Shown: positions 10,353 through 20,389 of the stretch, piece by piece
How the letters are laid out: every line of letters begins with the position of its first letter
Position numbering within the stretch: position 1 is the first letter of the stretch
Source of the DNA: Terriglobus saanensis SP1PR4
GTDB taxonomy: Bacteria > Acidobacteriota > Terriglobia > Terriglobales > Acidobacteriaceae
Direction: 5' to 3'
DNA: 64,000 nucleotides
Assembly (NCBI RefSeq): GCF_000179915.2
Contig: NC_014963.1
Location: 1,364,001 to 1,428,000, forward strand
Notes under the pieces: model-generated
The model's database searches: none
Told to the model about the DNA's origin: nothing
What the model saw: the letters and a program-made list of their open reading frames with translations, nothing else
Made by a program: the position numbers and the translations under genes

Positions 10353-12728
10353 CTAGCTCAAATGCTGGCGTGGCTTTGTCGGAAGCGTAAAGAAAAACGT
10401 TGATCCCCGACCGTACTTACTCTCCGCCCAGATGTGGCCTCCGTGCTGCGATACGATCGACCGGCAGATCGCCAGCCCAAGTCCCGTGCCTCCCATTGCG
10501 CGGGAGTCGGAGGCGTCGACCTGCTGGAAGCGCTCGAAGATCGACTCCAGCTTGTCGTTCGGAATCCCGCGGCCGTGGTCATGGACTTCAATCTGCGCTT
10601 CGTCTCCGCTCAGGTTGCGGGCTTCCAGGCGAATCTTTCCACCCTCCGGAGAGAACTTGATCGCGTTCGAAAGCAGGTTGGTAATTGTCTGCAGGATGCG
10701 ATCCGGGTCGCCCCAGACATTCACACCCCGTGCTTCAATCTCGAATTTGATCCCGGCCTTTGCTGCCGTGCCTGTCAGCAATCCAGTCGCCCGGCGGAAC
10801 AGGTCATCCGCGGATGACAGCGTGGAGTGCAGCTCCGCTTTTCCTGAGCCGATCCGTTCCAGCTCCAGGATGTCGTTGACCAGGCTGACCAGGCGCTCCG
10901 TGTTGCCGATGGCAATCTCCAGCATCTGCTTCTGTTTCTCAGGACGCGAAGCCAGCGCGCCCGAAGCGATCAGCCCCAGAGAAGCCCGCATCGACGTCAA
11001 CGGTGTCCGCAACTCGTGGGAGACGGTCGAGATGAACTCGTCCTTCATCTTGTCCAGTGCGCGACGCTCTGTTGTATCGGTAAAGGCCACCACGATGCCG
11101 GTAGCCCGGCCGTCCTTCACGATGGGGCAGGCGACATACTCCACGGGGAAGCTGCTGCCGTCCTTGCGCCAGAACAGGTCCGTCGAAGCACGGACGGCTT
11201 CGCGTTGGTGCAGGCTCCGCTCGATCGGACTTTCGTCGTCCGCGTATTCCGTACCGTCGGCGCGGGTCAGACGCAGCAGATCGCTTATCTTGCGACCTAG
11301 AATTTCATGGGTGCCATATCCCAGCATCGATGCGGCCGCAGGATTCACCACCGTCGCCACGCCGTCCAGGCTTGTCGCAAAGATGCCGTCACCTACGGAG
11401 TCAAGAATCGAGTTCGATTGCAGCGTGAGTGCCGACAGGCTCTCTTCCGCGCGCACCTTCTCCGTAATGTCGACGCCAAACCCCAGCACAAACCGGTCGC
11501 GTCCTTCGGGAGCGATGAGGCGATTGCGATAGGCCAGCGTGCGACGTTCCCCATTGCGGTGCAACAGGCAGAACGTACCCTGGGCCTCGCCCGTCTTCCG
11601 CATCTTTTCAAGATAGGCATCGAAAGCCACAAAGTCTTCGTCCGGCATGAAATCCGTCAGGGACCTGCCCAGCATCTCTTCGATGCCATAGCCCAGGCTT
11701 TCTGCTCCATAGGTATTCAGGGAGATCAGCCTGCCCTTGGGTGTATGTGTGAAGACCACACCGAGAGAACCTTCGACCAGTTGCCGGTACTGCGCTTCGC
11801 TCTGCCGCAAGGTATCTTCAGCAACCCGCTGCAGAGTCACGTCAATTCCAGTTGCGATCACGAAGTTAAGTTCGTTCTGCGCGTCCATCAGAGCGGTCGC
11901 AGTCCACTGAATGCGCCGCAGACCTCCGCCCCTGACCTTCCAGCGATCTTCAAACGAAACCGGAAACGATCCGCTGCGAATCGTCTCAAAGGCCCTGTTT
12001 GCCTCGGCGCGGTCTTCTTCAGGAATCAGCGTCTCCCAGAGGTAACGTCCGACGATCTCACGTGTGGCAAATCCGGAGATGGCCTCGCAGGCGCGGTTGA
12101 ATCGGACCACGCGGCCCGCTGTATCCATGACCACGACCAGTGCGCCGGCTGTTTCGAGGACGGCGGAGACAAAGTTGCGCTCTACTGTCAGTGCACTTTC
12201 GACCCTCTGCCGTACGCGCGATTCGTTGTCCATCAACCGGACGCGTGCCTGCAGTTCTAGCCGTGTCATCACCTGCGTAGAAAGAATGCGCAGAGCAGTC
12301 GCCTCCGCGTCCGTCAGCAGACGCGAGTGCGGCGAAAGAATACAAAGACAACCGATGCTGCTGCCGTTGGGCGCCAGAAGAGGGGCTCCCGCATAAAAAC
12401 GAAAAGTGTTTTTTCCGAGCTCAATGCCAAGTCCGTCATAGCGGTCGTCGAGAGACGCATCGGGTATCTGGTAGAGATCGGAACCTGTGATGGCCTCATC
12501 GCAGGGAGAGTTTGTACGCGACGTCTGGTCGATATCCATACCAAACGTATTTGTGTACCAGACCGTTTCTTCTCCCACAAAGCTGATCGCGGCGGCGGGC
12601 ACGTTGCAGACCTGTGCCGCAAGCTGCGTGATCGCCGTAAGGCCTGGGTCAGACGCTGCGTCCACGACGTTGAAGCTTTCAAGCGTGTCGAGCCGTACGT
12701 CTTCGTCTTGGAGCAGCGTGTTTCTCAC
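10353..12728 (-). CDS. GAF-PAS-PAS-PAS sensor histidine kinase
   Basis: This 791-residue protein has no membrane segments, so it is probably cytosolic. Domain order: GAF at about 20-168 (NVPAAAISFVGEETVWY...APLLAPNGSSIGCLCIL), three PAS domains at roughly 185-300, 310-425 and 435-550, HisKA at about 555-625 with the phospho-acceptor in STVSHELRTPLTS, and HATPase at about 665-785 (N box NLLSNAIKFSP, G boxes HDHGRGIPND and GGTGLGLAICRSI). The start is GTG 12728 with a weak ribosome-binding site. No response regulator is adjacent, so it is an orphan kinase. GAF and PAS ligands are unknown. Confidence 0.9.
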   Translation of the reverse strand: MRNTLLQDEDVRLDTLESFNVVDAASDPGLTAITQLAAQVCNVPAAAISFVGEETVWYTNTFGMDIDQTSRTNSPCDEAITGSDLYQIPDASLDDRYDGLGIELGKNTFRFYAGAPLLAPNGSSIGCLCILSPHSRLLTDAEATALRILSTQVMTRLELQARVRLMDNESRVRQRVESALTVERNFVSAVLETAGALVVVMDTAGRVVRFNRACEAISGFATREIVGRYLWETLIPEEDRAEANRAFETIRSGSFPVSFEDRWKVRGGGLRRIQWTATALMDAQNELNFVIATGIDVTLQRVAEDTLRQSEAQYRQLVEGSLGVVFTHTPKGRLISLNTYGAESLGYGIEEMLGRSLTDFMPDEDFVAFDAYLEKMRKTGEAQGTFCLLHRNGERRTLAYRNRLIAPEGRDRFVLGFGVDITEKVRAEESLSALTLQSNSILDSVGDGIFATSLDGVATVVNPAAASMLGYGTHEILGRKISDLLRLTRADGTEYADDESPIERSLHQREAVRASTDLFWRKDGSSFPVEYVACPIVKDGRATGIVVAFTDTTERRALDKMKDEFISTVSHELRTPLTSMRASLGLIASGALASRPEKQKQMLEIAIGNTERLVSLVNDILELERIGSGKAELHSTLSSADDLFRRATGLLTGTAAKAGIKFEIEARGVNVWGDPDRILQTITNLLSNAIKFSPEGGKIRLEARNLSGDEAQIEVHDHGRGIPNDKLESIFERFQQVDASDSRAMGGTGLGLAICRSIVSQHGGHIWAESKYGRGSTFFFTLPTKPRQHLS

Positions 12729-12808
12729 GTAAGGTAATCATCATCGCAGTCCTGACTAACGCTTGTCAGTAGACGTGCGGGCCACAGTCTTCACAAAAGT
12801 TGTAGTGC

Positions 12809-13348
12809 TTAGGGCTTGGGAAGAGCGCAGCAATCGGCTGCAGGCTCCTCAGCGCTGGCGTCCAGCGCGACCTTCCACTCTCCATTCGGTTGCTTGATCC
12901 AGACTGTGATATATCTCCCTTCCAGGACGACGGGCTGACCATTTCGGTCTTTCGAGCGTCCCTCATAGTGGCCCCATGTATAACCCATATCGTTGGAGGG
13001 CCCCATCTTCCCTCCAACAGGAACCCAAGACAACTGATAATTCTGCGGTTCCCAGTCTGCCGCCGCAGAAATGCGTGTTTTTCCCAATATGGGAGTGCGT
13101 TTGTTGTTCAAGGTCAAAGCGTCCGGCGCGAACCAGGAGGCAAAGGCCTTTCCGCCGCCTTTCAGTGTCTCCTGCGAAAAACGGACATCCAGCTCCATGA
13201 GCTCCATCACGCCAGCGGCTACCGGCATCTGCCCGAAGGGTCGCGCTACAGGGGGTTTTCCGCCACTCGCGTCGAGAGGAATCTGCGCCCGTGCACCGAC
13301 CGCGCAAATGCCCAAAGCAACCACTGTTATCCACCGAATTCTTGCCAT
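12809..13348 (-). CDS. Exported DUF4440/SnoaL-like protein
   Basis: This 179-residue protein starts at ATG 13348, preceded by GAGGTGGAGAAG. A GTG three codons earlier falls inside that ribosome-binding site and is rejected. Signal peptide RWITVVALGICAVGARAQ. The mature part fits the NTF2-like DUF4440 fold (MELDVRFSQETLKGGGKAFASWFAPDALTLNNKRTPILGK, then GYTWGHYEGRS and YITVWIKQPNGEWKVALDAS). These domains are often small-ligand binders or ketosteroid-isomerase-like, and nothing here fixes the substrate. The gene lies upstream of the kinase on the same strand, 80 bases away. Confidence 0.75.
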   Translation of the reverse strand: MARIRWITVVALGICAVGARAQIPLDASGGKPPVARPFGQMPVAAGVMELMELDVRFSQETLKGGGKAFASWFAPDALTLNNKRTPILGKTRISAAADWEPQNYQLSWVPVGGKMGPSNDMGYTWGHYEGRSKDRNGQPVVLEGRYITVWIKQPNGEWKVALDASAEEPAADCCALPKP

Positions 13349-13421
13349 CTTCTCCACCTCGGGGGCTACATCCTATCAAGCCTTGTACACTCCCCGAATA
13401 CGACACTATCTACGGAGAACC

Positions 13422-14822
13422 ATGGTTTCAAGACGGTTTGAACTTTCACTTCTCGCAATCGCTGTTGTTCTTCTCGCAGCTGGCAGTGCTTTGGGTATCC
13501 TCGCCGTACCGCACTCTCTTGTGTTTAGACTCGGTGTTGCATCGAGAGTCGCGTCTGTTCTTCTGCTCGTCCTGTGGGCTGTGAATCGGCGCAAACTGAC
13601 GCCATGGATCGCAGTTGCGATGGTCGCCGGGGTGGAACTCGGTCTGGATGCTCCCGCCGCAGCGCTTCAGATTCACTTTCTCTCGGATATCTTCCTCCGT
13701 CTCGTAAAAACCATTGCCGCCCCCCTGATTCTGATGACCATCATCTCCGGTGTCGCTGGCCACGGAGATCTCAAAGGCGTCGGCCGCATGGCCTTCAAAA
13801 GTCTTATCTACTTTGAAGTCATCACGACGCTTGCTCTGGTCATCGGCCTCTGCGCGATTAACATCAGCAAAGCGGGCGTCGGTATGAATGTTCCCGAAGA
13901 TCCCGCTTCGTCGGCTGCTCTGAATAGCGCTGCGCCCATCCACTGGCAGGACTTTCTGGTGCACGTCTTTCCTGAAAATATCGCGAAGTCTATCGCCGAC
14001 GGCCAGGTACTGCAGGTTTCCATCTTTGGCCTCATCTTCGGGATCGCCCTGGCCCTCACGCCACTCGATAAACGGACTCCTGTCCTGCGCCTGACGGAGT
14101 CGATCAGCGAAGTCATGTTTCGCTTTACGAACATTGTCATGTACTTCGCCCCCTTTGGCGTGGGTGCGGCCATCGCGTACACCATCGCCAGGATGGGCCC
14201 TGGCATCCTGATCCATCTAGGCAAACTGCTCCTTACTCTCTACGCCGCGCTTGGAGTCTTTGGTGTCTGCGTCCTGCTTCCAGTGGCGCTCCTGGCGCGT
14301 ATCCCGGTGCGCCGCTTCCTGAAACACGTCTCCGGCCCTGCAGCCATCGCTTTCGCCACAGCCGCGAGCGAAGCCGCACTTCCTCGCGTCATGGAAGAGA
14401 TGGAAGCATTTGGCGTTCCCCGCCGGATCGTCGCCTTTGTCATCCCTGCTGGTTACAGCTTCAATCTCGAAGGTTCCACCCTCTATCTGGCGATGGCCAT
14501 GGGCTTTGTCGCCCAGGCCGCCGGGATACAGCTCACGCTCGGCCAGCAGGTCTTCATGATGGGTACGCTTATGTTGTCCTCAAAAGGCGTTGCGGGTGTC
14601 CCACGCGCCGTCCTTGTCGTCCTCATGAGTACCGCCGCGACCATCCATCTCCCCCCAGAGCCGATCCTGATTCTTTTGGGTGTCGACGCCCTCATGGACA
14701 TGGGCCGCACCATGATCAGCGTCGTCGGCAACTCGCTCGCAACGGCTGTGATCGCGCGCTGGGAAGGCGAGCTTAATCTCGAAGCGCCGTCTCTCGCCAT
14801 TCGTGAGGCGATGGCCGAATAA
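13422..14822 (+). CDS. Dicarboxylate/amino acid:cation symporter (DAACS family)
   Basis: This 466-residue polytopic membrane protein starts at ATG 13422 with TACGGAGAACC upstream. The longer frame back to 13071 is antisense to the DUF4440 gene and rejected. Family marks include FLSDIFLRLVKTIAAPLILMTI (HP1 region), the central TM7 region FTNIVMYFAPFGVG, the HP2-proximal FATAASEAALPRVMEEME and IPAGYSFNLEGSTLYLAMA, and GVAGVPRAVLVVL. These match the GltP/DctA sodium- or proton-coupled carriers for glutamate, aspartate or C4-dicarboxylates. The exact substrate cannot be told by eye. Confidence 0.9.
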   Translation: MVSRRFELSLLAIAVVLLAAGSALGILAVPHSLVFRLGVASRVASVLLLVLWAVNRRKLTPWIAVAMVAGVELGLDAPAAALQIHFLSDIFLRLVKTIAAPLILMTIISGVAGHGDLKGVGRMAFKSLIYFEVITTLALVIGLCAINISKAGVGMNVPEDPASSAALNSAAPIHWQDFLVHVFPENIAKSIADGQVLQVSIFGLIFGIALALTPLDKRTPVLRLTESISEVMFRFTNIVMYFAPFGVGAAIAYTIARMGPGILIHLGKLLLTLYAALGVFGVCVLLPVALLARIPVRRFLKHVSGPAAIAFATAASEAALPRVMEEMEAFGVPRRIVAFVIPAGYSFNLEGSTLYLAMAMGFVAQAAGIQLTLGQQVFMMGTLMLSSKGVAGVPRAVLVVLMSTAATIHLPPEPILILLGVDALMDMGRTMISVVGNSLATAVIARWEGELNLEAPSLAIREAMAE

Positions 14823-14946
14823 ACACTTTGACGGTGTGCAAATCGGTCTCCAAGCAGCACGTCTTCGCCCGCCCGCATCCAACGCTTGATATAGTGAAGG
14901 ATTGAAGCTGCAAGAGGGCGCAACGCCTGAGGACCTGTAACGCACG

Positions 14947-16836
14947 ATGAGCAACCACCTCGCCACGATCCAATCTCCCGCCGACGTCAAAAAGCTCACG
15001 GTCCCTCAACTCGTGGAGTTGGCAGAAGAGATTCGCGAACGTCTCATCCTTGGCGTCTCCAAGACCGGTGGCCACATTGGGCCGAATCTCGGTGTCGTGG
15101 AACTGACCATCGCGATGCACTACGTCTTCGATACTCCGCAAGACAGTTTTGTTTTTGACGTCTCGCATCAAGCCTATGTCCACAAGCTCCTCACCGGCCG
15201 CGAAAACCGCTTTGACACCATCCGACAGCCGGGTGGCCTGAACGGCTTCATGCTCCGCACGGAAAGCGAGCACGACAGCTTTGGCGCGGGCCACGCAGGC
15301 ACTGCGCTCTCGGCCGCCCTCGGCATGGCCGTCGCTCGGGATATGTCAGGAGGCAAAGAGCACATCGTTGCCCTAGCCGGGGACGCTGCGTTCACCAACG
15401 GCATCTCCTTCGAGGCACTCAACAATATTGCCGTGCAGACCAAGCGGATGATCATCATCCTCAACGACAACGCCTGGTCCATCGACAAAAACGTAGGCGC
15501 AATCGCCTCCTACTTCCATAAGATCGTGACGCATCCGAGCTTCAAGTATCTTCACGACCGCGCCGGGGAGTTCATCGCCCGCTTCGGCGGTAAGGCTGTT
15601 TCTCACGTCGCACGCAAAGCGGAAGAATCCGTCAAAGGCCTTCTCGGTCCCTCGATGCTCTTTGAAGAGTTTGGCCTGAGCTACTACGGTCCCATCGACG
15701 GCCACGACCTCCCGCTCCTGATCGATACGTTCAAATTTCTCAAGCAGCAGAACAAGCCCGTCATCCTGCATGCGATCACGCAGAAGGGCCGTGGTTTCCA
15801 GCCCGCGCTCGATAAGCAGAAGAAGTTTCACGGCCTCGGGCCGTACGATCCGGAGACCGGCGAAACCACCGCAGCAGGGCAGAAAACCTACTCCGAGATC
15901 TTCGCGGAGACCCTTTCCAAGCTCGCCACCGCCAACGACAAGGTCGTTGCCATCACCGCAGCCATGCCCAATGGCACGGCCCTGGATCTCTTCCGCCCGC
16001 TGCATCCGAAGCGCTACTTCGATGTCGGCATAGCAGAAGAGCATGCTGTCATCTTCGCGGCGGGTATGGCGACGAAGGGCTACCGGCCTTTCTGCGCCAT
16101 CTACTCTACCTTCCTGCAGCGCGCGTTTGACCCGATTGTCCACGACGTCGCCTTGCAGAACCTGCCGGTTGTCTTCTGCATGGATCGCGGCGGCCTCTCA
16201 GGAGACGACGGCCCGACGCATCATGGCCTCTTCGACATCAGCTATCTGCGTTCGATCCCCAACATCGTTCACATGGTGCCGCGGAACGAAGACGAACTCG
16301 CCGACATGATGTACACGGCCATGCTGCACGATGGCCCATCCGCCATCCGCTATCCGCGTGGCATCGGTCCCGGAAAGCCGGTCAAAGAGCAGCCCGTTGC
16401 GCTGGAAATTGGCGTGGCCGAGGTGGTGAAGCAGGGAACGGACGTCACGGTCTTTGGCCTGGGTGCTCTCTTCCATCTCGCGGAAGAGACTGCCGTTCGG
16501 CTCGAAGCGCAGGGTCTCTCGGTCGCTCTCATCAATCCGCGCTTTGCCAAGCCGATCGATCGCCACACGGTCGAACGCTATACGAAAGACGCTGGTCTTG
16601 TGATCACCTTCGAAGACCATGTTCTCGCAGGAGGCTTCGGTTCCGCCATCCTCGAAACGATGAATGCGCTCGAAATCAACACGCCCGTGGTGCGCATCGG
16701 TTGGCCCGACGAGTTCATTGAGCACGGACGCGTGGATGCGCTTCGCGCAAAGTATGGGATCACCGCAGACGAGGCTCTTGTGCAGGCTCAGCCCTATCTG
16801 CAGGCCATCCAGCAAGCCCATCTCGCCACGCGCTAG
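14947..16836 (+). CDS. dxs: 1-deoxy-D-xylulose-5-phosphate synthase (divergent type)
   Basis: This 629-residue thiamine-diphosphate enzyme of the MEP isoprenoid pathway condenses pyruvate and glyceraldehyde-3-phosphate. Marks: VFDVSHQAYVHKLLTGR, the ThDP region beginning ALAGDAAFTNGISFEALNN and ending ILNDN, the catalytic Glu region GIAEEHAVIFAAGMA, then CMDRGGLSGDDGPTHHG and GPSAIRYPRG. The ThDP motif starts GDA rather than GDG, and the neighbouring sequence differs from the common GDGAMT form, so this is a divergent subtype or paralogue. Upstream gap is 124 bases; it ends six bases from a convergent gene. Confidence 0.9.
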   Translation: MSNHLATIQSPADVKKLTVPQLVELAEEIRERLILGVSKTGGHIGPNLGVVELTIAMHYVFDTPQDSFVFDVSHQAYVHKLLTGRENRFDTIRQPGGLNGFMLRTESEHDSFGAGHAGTALSAALGMAVARDMSGGKEHIVALAGDAAFTNGISFEALNNIAVQTKRMIIILNDNAWSIDKNVGAIASYFHKIVTHPSFKYLHDRAGEFIARFGGKAVSHVARKAEESVKGLLGPSMLFEEFGLSYYGPIDGHDLPLLIDTFKFLKQQNKPVILHAITQKGRGFQPALDKQKKFHGLGPYDPETGETTAAGQKTYSEIFAETLSKLATANDKVVAITAAMPNGTALDLFRPLHPKRYFDVGIAEEHAVIFAAGMATKGYRPFCAIYSTFLQRAFDPIVHDVALQNLPVVFCMDRGGLSGDDGPTHHGLFDISYLRSIPNIVHMVPRNEDELADMMYTAMLHDGPSAIRYPRGIGPGKPVKEQPVALEIGVAEVVKQGTDVTVFGLGALFHLAEETAVRLEAQGLSVALINPRFAKPIDRHTVERYTKDAGLVITFEDHVLAGGFGSAILETMNALEINTPVVRIGWPDEFIEHGRVDALRAKYGITADEALVQAQPYLQAIQQAHLATR

Positions 16837-16842
16837 CCATCT

Positions 16843-17388
16843 TTATCGACCGGTCATCTGCAGGAACTTCGGCATCAGCTTGCAGGTCTGTTCCTGCCGA
16901 TACTTGAAGATGGATTCGATCTGAGCCCGCCCGGCCAACGCATTCGCGATGTCTCCGAGCGGTCCGCCGGGGAACGCATACTCCAACTCATCCCGGACGA
17001 GAGTCCCGCTTACGCCATCGCGTACTTCTGAAAAGACACGGTGGCAGTGTCTCCAATAAGCGAAGGGCCCACGGTCCTGCTCGTCGCAGAAGTGGTCGTT
17101 CCACGCGAACTCCGTGATGCGCGCGTGCCAGTTCAGCCGAATTGGCAGCCTGGGGATTGCACGGAAACTCAGGATCATGGTCGTCCCCGTACCTGCTGCG
17201 GAAGAGCGGTACTGCGAACCAGAGGTTGAAGCTGGCGCTGCACCCGGACTCTTCAATACCGCCTCTTCAATGCGCGCATCCTGCCATGCAGGCATCAGTG
17301 GCGGAAGGTGGACGGGGTTCGCAAAGAACGCGAAGACGCCTTCGACCGGATACGGCAACCACTGCTCCGCTTTAAAGCAATGTTTCAT
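16843..17388 (-). CDS. SRPBCC-family (START-like) ligand-binding protein
   Basis: This 181-residue protein starts at ATG 17388, nine bases after GAGG; ATG 17397 is an alternative. The opening AEQWLPYPVEGVFAFFANPVHLPPLMPAWQ is the first strand and helix of the polyketide cyclase/SRPBCC fold, followed by LSFRAIPRLPIRLNWHARITEFAWNDHFCDEQDRGPFAYWRHCHRF-like strands and the long C-terminal helix. Such proteins bind hydrophobic ligands. No partner gene points to a specific pathway, and the overlap with dxs is convergent, not operonic. Confidence 0.75.
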   Translation of the reverse strand: MKHCFKAEQWLPYPVEGVFAFFANPVHLPPLMPAWQDARIEEAVLKSPGAAPASTSGSQYRSSAAGTGTTMILSFRAIPRLPIRLNWHARITEFAWNDHFCDEQDRGPFAYWRHCHRVFSEVRDGVSGTLVRDELEYAFPGGPLGDIANALAGRAQIESIFKYRQEQTCKLMPKFLQMTGR

Positions 17389-17656
17389 TGTCGCCATCCT
17401 CAATATTGCTTCAGAAGTTGCATGCTTTCAGATGCGGGAAAATTTTATGAAGATATACGACTGAAGTAGTCGTGGATCGTGTAAAGTATCCATATCGGAC
17501 TGATGTTGTCGTAGATAGAGCTGCCTTCGGAGAATCGTCCGTGAAGGCCAAGTGTTTTGTTTGCAGTATTTAGCGTTGGGGCAGTTGAGGGACTTCCTCG
17601 AGTGAAGCAAGAGTGGATGTGCAATGGCTATCCACCCAAACCTCGGAGACATTGAA

Positions 17657-20329
17657 ATGAAGAAACACAGAAAAATCTCTCATCCGGCGCGCATCCTCGC
17701 CATGGGAACCCTGGCGGTCTACGCCACTGCTTCCAAGTCGCAAACGGTTGCTCCCCAGAGCGGGCAGAACAATGCGACTGGCGCCAGCAATCCTTCCACC
17801 CTCGCGTCATCTTCCGCGCGCCGGTTCAACATTGCCGCTGGAACCCTGGAAGGAGCGCTCAACGATTTCCGCGCTCAGTCTGCGGTCGAAGTGAATGTCA
17901 AGCTGCCGATGGACAAGCTCCAGGGCATTCAGACTCCCGCCGTATCCGGTCTTTATACCCCCAGCGTGGCCATGCGCCGACTTCTGGAGAACACCGGACT
18001 CTCGTTCAAATTCGCCGGTCCAGACAAGCTGGACATTGTTCTCCGGAATGACGAGTCGGTCGATGTGAGCTCGCTGGATATCCTTCCTCTTTCGACCTTC
18101 ACGCAACCGTTGTTGGACACAGCGCAAACGGTCAACGTGGTTCCGCAGTTCATCATTCAGGAGCAGGCGGCCAACACGCTGCGTGAGACCCTCCGCAACA
18201 TCCCCGGCATCTCGCTCGCAGCGGGTGAGGGTGGAGCGCAGGGCGACAACCTGAACATCCGCGGATTTTCCGCCCGCAACGACATGTTCCTCGATGGCAT
18301 TCGCGACTTCGGTTCGTACTACCGTGACTCTTTCGACTACGAGTCGGTCTCTGTGATCCAGGGTCCCGCCTCCGTGGAGTTCGGACGTGGTTCAACCGGC
18401 GGCGTGATCAACCAGGAATCGAAAGCGCCGATGTCGAAGACTTCGATTCGGGGTGGCCTGCAGCTTGGCACCAACCTCAATCGCCGCGTGAACCTTGACG
18501 TGAACAAGCCGCTGGATGAGTACATCGCCGGTGCGGCGTTCCGTATGAACCTGGTGGGTCAGCAGTCGCAGGTGGCTGGGCGCAACAACGTGGAGATGAA
18601 GCGGTTCGGTGTTGCAACTGCGCTTTCCTTCGGCATGAACTCCAACACGCGCTGGAATCTGAACTACCTGCACGAGGCGGAAGATTCTCTCCCCGACTAC
18701 GGCCTGCCGTACTTTTACGCGAAGGTAGCTCCGGTCGATCGGCATAACTTCTACGGCTTCGTGGACGACAACTGGCTTCGCACAAGTCCTGACATTATCT
18801 CGGGTCGCGTCGATCATGATTTCTCGCCGAACGTGTCTTTGCGCAGCTCGCTGCGTTGGGGCAACTATCCGCGCGACGTGCGGATTACCGAACCACAGAT
18901 CGGCGCGACGGCCACTCTGGCGGGTGTGGGCGCAGTGCAGCCCAATGGAAACTACGCAAGCTATAACGCAAACTGCGGCACAGCCACTTGCTTCCTTGCA
19001 ACCGCGCCGATCACTTCCATTGGCGTAACGCGCAACCAGATCCAGGCGCGCAGCACGGAAGATATTTTGTGGGAGCAGACTGCGCTGACCGCGCACCTGA
19101 GGTTCTTCGGGATCGAAAACGATTCGTCCTTCCTTCTCGAAGGTGGGCGGGAGCGCTCCGCGCCGGTACGTCCTCGTTACACGGTGGCGACCACTCCGGC
19201 CACGGCACCATCGCCTGGAGATCTCTTCGTTCCGCTGACCATCACAGCCCCTTCGATCACGCACGTGGCCTCGCAGAGCTATGGGTTTAACTTCATCGAT
19301 ACCCTGAAGATCACGCGTTGGGTACAGCTTTCGGGCGGCATCCGCTTCGACTACTTCAATACGCATTCGGACGCGTTTACACCGACGACCTCCACCACAA
19401 CCACGCCGATCTATACCGGGACACGCGTCATTCTCGATCATCTCGACAAGATGCCGACCTACCGCGCGGCGATTGCGGTGAAGCCCCGCCCGAACGGCAC
19501 GGTCTACTTCGACTACGGCACCTCGTTCAACCCGTCCGCGGAGTCGCTTTCACTCTCGGCAAACAACGCAACACTTCCTCCCGAGACGAACGAAACCTAT
19601 GAGGTCGGTTCTAAGTGGGATGTGATGAACGGCAAGCTGAATCTCTCCGGTGCCTGGTTCCGCACAGAAAAAATGAATGCGAAGGAGACAAGTCCTCTTG
19701 ATTCGACCATCACCCTCGTCTCCGGAACGCAGCTGGTACAAGGTGTGCAGTTTGGAGCCATCGGCCATTTGCCGCGTCACTTTGATGTGATCCTTGGCTA
19801 CGCGTATCTTGCGGGTCGGCTGGAGAGCTCCGCGCTCAATGCTTCCCCGTTTGCTTCGCTCAATCTCGGTTTTTACAACAACTGGCAGACTCGCCTGAAG
19901 ACCGATCCGAATGCCGTCGTCGATCCTCGCTACAACACCGCACCGTTCTACATCAATCCCGCAAACTTCCCGCTGGCAAACGTTGGAAAGAACACAGGCA
20001 ATCTCTGGGTCACGCATGATCTGGGATGGCGCTTCGTGGGGGGATTTGGAACGAACTACATCGGCGCACGCAGGGCCAGCAGTTCTTCTCTGATTGGCAT
20101 CTACAACACAGCGGCTACGCCGGTGACCAGCGCTCCTCTCGCGTTCAAGACGCTGCCTGGATACTGGAACTTCGATGCGATGATGCGTCGGCCTCTCACG
20201 GATAACCTGAATCTTCAGGTCAATGTCTTCAACCTCACAAATGGTTTCTATATCGCGCAGCCTCATCCGAATCATCTGATTCCGGGCGAAGGAATCAACG
20301 CGCAGATTGGTCTCAACCTGCACTTCTAA
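17657..20329 (+). CDS. TonB-dependent siderophore receptor with STN domain
   Basis: This 890-residue outer-membrane receptor starts at ATG 17657, eight bases after CTCGGAGAC. After the signal peptide, an STN (secretin/TonB N-terminal) domain at about residues 60-135 (FNIAAGTLEGALNDFRAQSA...LLENTGLSFKF) suggests transcriptional signalling of the FpvA/FecA kind. The plug (ANTLRETLRNIPGISLAAGEGG, NLNIRGFSARNDMFLDGIRD, VEFGRGSTGGVINQ) and a 22-strand barrel follow, ending in LNLHF. No sigma/anti-sigma pair is adjacent. The PiuC-like gene follows, a pairing typical of iron-siderophore uptake loci (PiuA-PiuC). Confidence 0.9.
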   Translation: MKKHRKISHPARILAMGTLAVYATASKSQTVAPQSGQNNATGASNPSTLASSSARRFNIAAGTLEGALNDFRAQSAVEVNVKLPMDKLQGIQTPAVSGLYTPSVAMRRLLENTGLSFKFAGPDKLDIVLRNDESVDVSSLDILPLSTFTQPLLDTAQTVNVVPQFIIQEQAANTLRETLRNIPGISLAAGEGGAQGDNLNIRGFSARNDMFLDGIRDFGSYYRDSFDYESVSVIQGPASVEFGRGSTGGVINQESKAPMSKTSIRGGLQLGTNLNRRVNLDVNKPLDEYIAGAAFRMNLVGQQSQVAGRNNVEMKRFGVATALSFGMNSNTRWNLNYLHEAEDSLPDYGLPYFYAKVAPVDRHNFYGFVDDNWLRTSPDIISGRVDHDFSPNVSLRSSLRWGNYPRDVRITEPQIGATATLAGVGAVQPNGNYASYNANCGTATCFLATAPITSIGVTRNQIQARSTEDILWEQTALTAHLRFFGIENDSSFLLEGGRERSAPVRPRYTVATTPATAPSPGDLFVPLTITAPSITHVASQSYGFNFIDTLKITRWVQLSGGIRFDYFNTHSDAFTPTTSTTTTPIYTGTRVILDHLDKMPTYRAAIAVKPRPNGTVYFDYGTSFNPSAESLSLSANNATLPPETNETYEVGSKWDVMNGKLNLSGAWFRTEKMNAKETSPLDSTITLVSGTQLVQGVQFGAIGHLPRHFDVILGYAYLAGRLESSALNASPFASLNLGFYNNWQTRLKTDPNAVVDPRYNTAPFYINPANFPLANVGKNTGNLWVTHDLGWRFVGGFGTNYIGARRASSSSLIGIYNTAATPVTSAPLAFKTLPGYWNFDAMMRRPLTDNLNLQVNVFNLTNGFYIAQPHPNHLIPGEGINAQIGLNLHF

Positions 20330-20337
20330 CCCGCCGT

Positions 20338-20379
20338 GGCGCGTGAGAACAGCCTCCACTCACGCGCCGCGTGTTTTTC
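20338..20379 (+). terminator. Terminator between the TonB receptor and the PiuC-like gene
   Basis: A 10-bp perfect stem, GGCGCGTGAG at 20338-20347 and CTCACGCGCC at 20359-20368, is followed by GCGTGTTTTT. It sits between the receptor stop and the dioxygenase start at 20390, so it would attenuate or separate transcription of the two iron-related genes. Confidence 0.7.
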
Positions 20380-20389
20380 TAGAAAACTT

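Noticed and set aside
11307-12260. 317-codon plus frame inside the histidine kinase
   Set aside because: Antisense to three clear PAS domains; no signal or domain of its own.
18392-19441. 349-codon minus frame across the TonB receptor
   Set aside because: Shadow of the receptor barrel; no family resemblance.
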